From: Bradysia coprophila
Lineage: Eukaryota > Arthropoda > Insecta > Diptera > Sciaridae
Length of the DNA: 64,000 nt
Direction: 5' to 3'
Assembly: GCF_014529535.1 (NCBI RefSeq)
Contig: NW_023503496.1
Coordinates: 806,001 to 870,000 of the forward strand
The notes below the pieces were generated by a model that worked only from the letters and a program-made list of their open reading frames with translations, ran no database searches and was not told where the DNA came from. Numbering within the stretch: position 1 is the stretch's first letter; each line of letters begins with the position of its first letter. Shown piece after piece: positions 57,263-64,000 of this stretch. The translations under genes and the position numbers were made by a program.

Positions 57263-58087
57263 CGTTATGCACACACACACAAGGTGTTGACAGCAACTCA
57301 ACTACTTTTTGAAAACTGAAAATGATTTCAGTCCGTTGGTGGGTGAACGTTGGTTCGAAGGATACCAACACGGTTTGAAATTTAGCAAAATCATACAGCA
57401 CTACAACGATTGAAAGGAAATGAAATATATTGGAATTTAACAAGTTCGACGGTATGGTGCTTGAGTGTAACAGAGTGTGGCTCATTTTTGATTATTTCAA
57501 TGTGCGTACAGGATGGTCGTGTCGAGGAAATGTGCTGACTGATGACTAACTTATATCTTAAATATTGAAGGGTGCGACGCGTAGCGGAAAAAATATCGTC
57601 ACCAGATGTGTACGAGGTGTACGAATCATACATGGAAAGTAAGGACTTTTGGGAGGTGCGGGAAAACAGGTAAAACAAGGAAATCACGCTGTTGGGAACG
57701 TAAAACAGAGGTAAACAACATAAAATAATGTTTTTTTTATGTCGGGTCTCAAAACAGTCGGCGTATTTGCTGTTTCCCGTTGAAAAAACGCGGGAAACAT
57801 ATCTTGTGCTATATGTCAAATGAAAGGTATCGACGACATTAATCAGAATTATTTAGTTTTAGGAAAAACTGGTTGTTGTTTTGCCAATTTTTTTACTAGT
57901 TTTTTAAGCATATCTCTGGATGTTTTCGCCCAAAATTGGTGTGCGATATGTCAAATGAAAGGTGTACTTTTTAAGAACATCGGGTTTGTACAACAGTAGC
58001 TATTGGCGAGAAAGCAACATATGGTCTAGTGTCCTACTTTTACTGTTTTCCCGCACCTCCTTGGCGATTGTGAAAATCGCTAGTACT
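57263..58087. other. Upstream of the zinc-finger gene, no gene seen
   Basis: AT-rich flank. A block CATATGTCAAATGAAAGGT type repeat occurs near 57810 and 57945, about 135 bp apart, like the unit length of the array at 17925. Open frames here are short and unconvincing. Confidence 0.4.
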
Positions 58088-58337
58088 ATATAGATCTCTT
58101 CGTTTGGTGAAACTGATGACGGAAACGTGAGGAATGGTGGGGAAAAAGTGTGCAAATTAATCGAAACCAACTTCACAATTTTACGTAGTAATGAATAAGT
58201 GAGTGCGTCCAATTCTTTGAAATGAATGCAAATGAACTAAATACGGGGAATTCCCATAGAAGCAAAGTTGGTTGTCATTAGTTTGCACACAAAACCGAAC
58301 CGTCGATCGTCACGTCAGTGGTCATTTTAGTGATCTA
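58088..58337. repeat. Dispersed 250-bp repeat, copy 2
   Basis: Nearly identical to 16468-16717, with ends ATAGATCTCTTCG and GTGATCTAT. Farther on, 58762-58821 is a perfect-looking hairpin (TTAAGGCCAGTTC mirrored by GAACTGGCCTTAA) and 58587-58755 holds an inverted CACGCCGTAAGTG pair. The stretch 58338-59485 has no gene. Confidence 0.6.
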
Positions 58338-59485
58338 TATGTGCAGTGCAAGTTGCAAATTCTCCCTGAAAATTGCTAAACTTAGATATTTTCGGAGAAC
58401 GCGAAGTAAAATCTCTCTCAAACATGCCAGAATTTCAGATTTGTCAAAATATTCCGGAAGCACTTGATTACAATTTTCTCTACTTTGACATACTTGACAG
58501 ATGTGACATTAAAAAAAAGTCGTCAACAAAGTGAATAATTTTTGACTTGTTACAGGACATCGCAATGTCGTCATTTCCGTATCAAAATTCAAATTCACGC
58601 CGTAAGTGCAGTCGAAATTCAAAATGGAAAGTGCTGAGGTCTTTCTAACGTAGCGTCATTTTCATGCACTGAAGCGTTGAAATGTATTTTCCAGTTCACT
58701 TTTTCATCACGTTCACTTAAAATTCAAATTTTAGGCACACTTACGGCGTGAATTGTGAAGTTAAGGCCAGTTCATGGTCGCATATATCGCAAAAATGTAT
58801 GCGAGTACGAACTGGCCTTAACGTATCCTTCGATCACTACCCTCTCTAGCAACCAAACTACTTTGATTAAGATGGTGAAAGAATCAAGTAGCCTTTGGAA
58901 TTTACATCTACTTTACAGCCTATTCAGTCAAAATGTAGAATAGTGTTTGTAGAATACAAAGAAATAAGGTGTCAATTTGATACAGGGAGCTGAGAGTTTG
59001 TTTGCTAGAGCTAGTATTGCTTCGATTTATGACTTTAATGTTGGATGAAACATCGACACCCTGTGAACTTACCCGTACGTATTATCGCGTTTCTAAAATA
59101 AGCTGCCACCCTCCAGCCTAATTTCTTACACATCAATATTAATCCATTCATCAATTCTTATGCCTATCTCATCGTTAAATTTACTTACCGTTTACAATTT
59201 TTTCGATGTATATTGACTGTGTGGCAGGAAATTTTGATTTATGCGAAAGGTCGTCGTGACTATGCAAAAAAATAATTTTCCTTTCGTTTCTTTTTATTGT
59301 CGATGCTTTCCCACATAAAACCAATCAATTCGTGAAGCATGAGAATTATGTGCGAAAATTTGGATTTTCTTTTGCATTCATGGGATGTATGTAAATCGTA
59401 GAGGGAATGCGTTTTCATGTTGCATCTCAATATTGTACGGTGTATGCGACAAATTATTATTGCACTAGTACAACCAAGACCAAGG

Positions 59486-59747
59486 CAAGGTTCTGAAAGA
59501 ACAGGTTCAGACACCCACGAAGGCGGGTGACACACAAATTTTGACAAATAGATGCTTTTTATTGAACAGACTCATTTCAGATTGTTTGAAATGTCAACTT
59601 AAAGAAAAAAAAAGTTTTTATCAAGTTCACATTTCAAACAATCTGTATTGAGTATGTTCAATAAAAAGCATCTTTTTATCAAAATTTGTGTGTCACCGCC
59701 TTTGTGATCAACTCAGAGGTGTCTTAACCTGTTCTTTCGGAACTTTG
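59486..59747. mobile_element. 262-bp hAT-like MITE (CAAGGTTCTGAAAG ends), perfect TSD
   Basis: Inverted ends CAAGGTTCTGAAAGAACAGG / CTGTTCTTTCGGAACTTTG are flanked by perfect GACCAAGG at 59478-59485 and 59748-59755. It is palindromic throughout (GATTGTTTGAAATGTCAACTT mirrored). A related truncated copy follows at about 59751-59960, with GGCGCCACAGAACATTTT. Confidence 0.85.
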
Positions 59748-60139
59748 GACCAAGGTTCTAATTCTAAAAGAACAGGTTTAGACACTCACGAAAGCGTATG
59801 ACAAATTGTTAAACACACTCATTGTGTGAGAAATCGACTTGAAAAAACAATTATTATTTTTTGTCAAGTTGAATTCGTCATATAAACTTTCATCACAAAC
59901 CTAGTTGGCGCCACAGAACATTTTTAATGCAACCGCCTTCATGATCAGCTCAACCTGTTCATTTCATTCGGTCATTTCATATTTTGAGAAGAAAAACCCA
60001 AACCATCGAGGATTCGAAGGTCGCAAAAAAAGGACACACTGAAGGATTTCAGAAACGTAGTTTCCGGGACTCTTTGCATTCTACTGATATTCTCAATAAC
60101 TCACAAGTGACATTTTCCTTATACAAAATGTTCGCAGCC

Positions 60140-62337
60140 CTTTCTACCATAACACCAATAAGTTTGACGTCGTTCATACTAAAGACTCTAGAAAAATTGG
60201 TAGACAGGTATTTACGAGATGGGGCCCTCCAACAATTCACTATCCATGCGAACCAACACGCATATCAACCTAGCAAATCAGCTGAAAGCGCCCTTCATCA
60301 AATCGCAAGCACAGTGGAAAAAGCTCTACACAACAACCAGTACGCACTAGGCGGTCTCATCGATTTATCCAATGCGTTTAGTAATGTCATATTCTTGTCG
60401 ATAACTAAAGCATGTAGTGATCATGGCGTAGACAATACTACATCCAGCTGGATTTATGCAATGTTAAGTAGCAGAGTAGTTACATCTAAGTTAGGAACTT
60501 CCACAGTTAAAGTTCTCACGTGTAAAGGCTGCCCACAAGGAGGAGTACTCCCTCCTCTTCTATACATTATGGTAAAGGATAGTCTATTGTCAGTCTTAAA
60601 CGACTCGGGTTACTTTTCAGTAAGTTTTGCAGACGATCTCACCATTATCATTGTCGGACTGTTTGTCAGCACTCTTTGTGAGCTCATGCAATCGGCCTTC
60701 CGACTAATTGAACGCTGGTGCGCGAATCATGGTCAGGAAATTAACGCCGATAAAACACAACTAATCCTATTCACAAATAAAACGAAAATAGAGGGGTTTA
60801 AGGCACCCAAAATCTGTGGTAAAGAAATTGAACTATCACCATGGGTGAAGATTTTAGGTCTAACATTCGACCCAAAAATGAACTTCAATATGCATATAAA
60901 TCATAGATCCAGTAAAGCCATAGCCTCTCTATGGACAACTCGAGCTGCATGTGGTAAAAACTGGGGCCTTAGCCCGAAAGTATTGCTATGGATTTACATT
61001 GCAGTTGTACGTCCTATGCTCACATATGCAGCATTTATCTGGTGGCCTCGATGCCACATCGGCACTGTCCAAAAGAAGCTAAAAAAAAATTCAAAGGCTT
61101 GCACTTATAGGTATCACAGGAACAATGAAAACAACACCCACGGCTGCCCTAGAAGCCCTCTTGAACCTCGCTCCTCTCCATATTCATGTGGAAGGAGTGG
61201 CTAGAGCAACGTGTCTCAGACTTCATCAATCATCGCTGCTTAAATACGCTAATTACGGACACACAAATCTCTGGAATATTATGTTAAAAGAATCACCGTC
61301 GTTCCTTATGCCACACGATAAAATTAAGCCTGCATTCAGATTCGACAGATCTTTCAAAATAGTATTCCCGTCCAGGGAAGAATGGACCCAAAATAAGGTT
61401 TTACCACCCTCCATCAACTTTTCGTGGTTCTCGGACGGGTCAAAATTTTCCAACCGATCCGGTTCAGGCATCTACTGCCCACAATCTAAGGTATCTAAAT
61501 CCTTCACACTAGGTAGCACTGCCCCCATTTTCCACGCGGAAACTTTCGGCATCGAACAATGCTCCAAACTCATGCTAGAAGATAATACAAATAGCAAAGA
61601 CATCTGGTTCTGCTCCGACAGCCAAAGTGCACTACAGGCTATCGGGGCAAATAAAATAAACTCAGCCCTCGTCCTGGATTGCTCCGATAACCTTAATCGT
61701 CTTGCTACCACCAATTCGGTCACTCTTGCATGGGTCCCAGGACATAGTGATATCATCGGTAATGAACTAGCCGATCGTCTGGCTAAAATCGGAGCAACAG
61801 CCTCATTTATGGGACCCGAACCCATACTTAAAGCAGCGCCATCTTATTTTAAAAACTTTTTAAAAAATTGGGTGCAAATCTTCTTTAAAAACCACTGGTC
61901 AGCTGTTAAGAACGCTTCATTCGCAAAAGAAAGCATTAAGATTAACCCTAAAAACTCAAAATACATTATCTCTCTAAGCAGAAGAAACATTAGAAGAATC
62001 ACAACTGCGTTAACAGGACACAGCGGTCTCAACAAACACTTATTTACAATGGGCGTGGTGGATGACCCTCATTGTCCCAACTGCGGCGATGTCGAGACAA
62101 TGGAGCACTACCTGTGCAAGTGCCCGGCGTACATTACAGCCCGATCGAAATCATTTGGCGCGTATATCCTGCCTCACAATAACATCTGGAGTCTATCTCC
62201 TCAAAGCATCCTGGACTTTCTCAATCAAACTACTGGATTGTAGATAGTCCGGCGTGGGTACGCACAACAGGCCCACTAGAGGCTTAGGTGCCAGGGTATT
62301 TACCCTACCCACTTACACTAACTAACTAACTAACACT
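60140..62337 (+). pseudogene. 5'-truncated LINE with reverse transcriptase and RNase H, one frameshift
   Basis: A non-LTR retrotransposon of the RNase H-bearing I/LOA-like group. The reverse transcriptase runs 60150-61080: ISLTSFILKTLEKLVDRY, IDLSNAF, PQGGVLPPLLY and the catalytic FADD. A run of eight A at 61081-61088 shifts the frame; the next frame resumes with IQRLALIGITGTMKTTPTAALEALL and continues to a stop at 62243. RNase H residues are intact in SDGSK, HAETFG, SDSQSA and NELADRL. A CPNCGDVETMEHYLCKC finger lies near the end. The 3' end is a (CTAA)n tail at about 62321-62336. The endonuclease and ORF1 are missing. Apart from the single indel the remaining protein is open, so the copy is young but dead on arrival. 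Confidence 0.88.
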
Positions 62338-63231
62338 AAACTGTTTCCTAGCAGCCCAATTGTAATGCGATTTCAGCTCAGTTGAAATTTCCAAGGTTGT
62401 ATATGAGGAGGTTACGCCGATCGCTATTTTTCACTGTAAACCATATCGCAAAGAAAAAAAGAACATGGGGGCTCGGCTATCGGTAACTCTAACTGCATTT
62501 CAGTACAAAATTTCAACTGAACTGAAATTGCGCTACATTTTTGTATGAAAATTACGGCAAAGCTCAGTGGTTTTTGTTATAACCTCCTAATATACAACCT
62601 TAAGCTTGACACTCCCTTTCATACAAATACGTCTTGGTACAGAATTTTTCGAAGTAGTTTCTCATCGGCAGTGCCTGGCAACTATACAACATTTCCAGTC
62701 AATGCACTGCAAACATGACTGGTACTCTAATTAGAGTCCTGAAACTGGACAGTGTGTCAAACAAATTTTTACACTAACGAGAAGAGAGCTACGCTTTTCC
62801 TTCGGCAGAGACTATCCATAGACATTTAACGTGGAAATTCAGCTTCTGTGCTAGGTACATTGCCGTCAACCCAAGCATTGGACGAGATTTATTATCTTCT
62901 TTCGAATGAGAATAAAAAACGATAGTGAATGTTTTCCCCTGATTCTCCTGAATCAGGCCAGTTTACATGGTTCTGGATAAATAGAGTGGGGTAATTTTTG
63001 TTAAGAATAGAAGTCACTCCATGGGTGGAATTTGTGTCATGTACAGGTACAAATTTTTACACTGTAAAATTGAATTTTTTCTTACAAAATCGTACTCTAT
63101 TTGACAGCTGTCATTAGTAGCTTTTTTGTAAACAAAAGTCGAAATTGGAATTTTCTAAAAAATTTATTTTAAAAAGTTAGAAACTAAAATAAATTAAAAC
63201 ATTTTTGCAGTCGACTCTAAAAACACGTTCC
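62338..63231. other. Foldback DNA between LINE and transporter gene
   Basis: GCGATTTCAGCTCAGTTGAAATTTC at about 62368 is mirrored by AAATTTCAACTGAACTGAAATTGCG at about 62508; CCAAGGTTGTATAT.AGGAGGTTA is mirrored inside near 62580-62602. A TACTCTATTTGACAGCTGTC motif at about 63092 is shared with about 36903 and 38318 (inverted). No gene is visible. Confidence 0.5.
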
Positions 63232-63945
63232 TTATTTTTGGACCGGTCCAATTTCATTATTTCCATTACAAAATATTTTTGGATTCAGATGCTCCATTTC
63301 ATAAACCAAATTTTGAGATATTTTTCGGCTACTCGCAACTTGATCAGCTTCATCAAACCTAGTCTTTAAATCTCTTTTCTTCATCTTATACAACCATCTA
63401 AAACGAAAGAAGAGGAACGCATTTGATCCAAGTAATGTATACGAGAATAAGCTACTACAAATCTGCGCTAATTCAAGGGATGCTACTGTCGGGTGAATTC
63501 GAGTGCAGCGTAAGTTCACTTCATTGTAGCACTTTCGATTTCAATAGCAGTGTTGAAATACTTTCCCAACGTTCCTGCTATCGTATTCACCAAATTACAT
63601 CGATTCTATTGAAATCGCAAGCGCTACACCGTACGAACTGTGGAGCTGCAGAAATTTATGTGTTTCGCTGAGTTTGCATTACCTACGACACGATAAGAAC
63701 TTACAGAAAAATGAACACCGTCGGTGATAGCAGCGCCGAACCGGCAAAGAAGAATGCACCCGGAAATGTGTGTATTGTAGCCTTATACATAAATGCATAC
63801 ATTGGCATGTAAACCAGTGGCATCAGCGCTTCAGCTGCACCAATCAACGAGTTTACTTTTCCCAGTTCATCTTTTTCCACCAATTTGGTCGCAATCGATC
63901 TCATTGCGGTAAAGGATGTTCCGCTCAATATTTCGACTAACGGAC
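63232..63945 (-). CDS. SLC46-type MFS transporter, C-terminal end (partial)
   Basis: A multi-pass membrane transporter of the major facilitator superfamily, resembling the SLC46 / proton-coupled folate transporter group common in insects. Two exons are present on the minus strand: 63705-63945 and the last, 63232-63397, joined in frame (…TVFIFL then WLYKMKKRD). They encode about 134 residues: GPLVEILSGTSFTAMRSIATKLV, the cytoplasmic segment EKDELGKVNSLIGAAEALMP, helices through YMPMYAFMYKATI and GAFFFAGSALLSPTVFIF, and a charged C-terminal tail ending GPVQK. The start and all upstream exons lie beyond 64000; the acceptor at 63946 (TTTTGTACAG) is clear. Substrate cannot be inferred. Confidence 0.8.
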
Positions 63946-64000
63946 CTGTACAAAATGGATTCTCTTTAGTTGTTTTACGGACGCAACGGTCAGTACATTG

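Noticed and set aside
57391-57819. 142-codon minus-strand frame upstream of the zinc-finger gene
   Set aside because: No domain, many Ser/Tyr runs typical of AT-rich DNA, and no splice site joining it in frame to the first finger exon.

Overview
This is nuclear DNA of an insect, most likely a fly; a lower dipteran such as a fungus gnat is my guess, not something the sequence proves. The evidence is AT-rich sequence, short GT-AG introns, a chemosensory ionotropic receptor, and one gene every 5-10 kb in a sea of small mobile elements. No phage, CRISPR or plasmid feature is present.

Layout. 1-4.9 kb: foldback elements, a tRNA-Thr(AGU) on the minus strand and a 1.2 kb hAT-type element. 5.0-7.7 kb: seven-exon adenylosuccinate synthetase (+). 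7.7-11.4 kb: hAT-type MITEs and palindromes. 11.46-12.05 kb (-): an intronless gene for an AroQ-gamma chorismate mutase, a bacterial family not expected in an animal. 12.8-30.4 kb: a tandem segmental duplication whose two units (8.1 and 9.5 kb) each carry an intact two-exon class A GPCR; differences between the units reveal several mobile-element insertions with their empty sites. 31.3-32.7 kb: an N-terminally short piggyBac transposase with one intron. 35.7-36.7 kb: a secreted C-type lectin (+). 37-45.4 kb: a duplicated 0.9 kb repeat segment, a dead LINE, and a large inverted repeat enclosing a small secreted-protein gene (-). 45.9-48.7 kb: five-exon ionotropic receptor (-). 49.1-53.1 kb: two non-coding transposons with clear target-site duplications, one carrying a GC-rich 144-bp tandem array. 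53.8-55.3 kb: DNAJB13-like gene (+). 55.4-57.3 kb: small C2H2 zinc-finger gene with a PLDLS motif (-). 60-62.3 kb: LINE with reverse transcriptase and RNase H, one frameshift. 63.2-64 kb: last two exons of an SLC46-type transporter (-), running off the window.

The genes do not form a pathway. The most unusual item is the chorismate mutase: animals lack the shikimate pathway, so the enzyme would have to act on chorismate from diet, host or microbes. Other points of note are the paired GPCRs, a family of long hairpins whose stems vary in step, and at least ten hAT-like insertions with 8-bp target duplications. Exon boundaries were worked out by hand from splice signals and reading-frame continuity; family assignments come from recognised motifs, without database searches.
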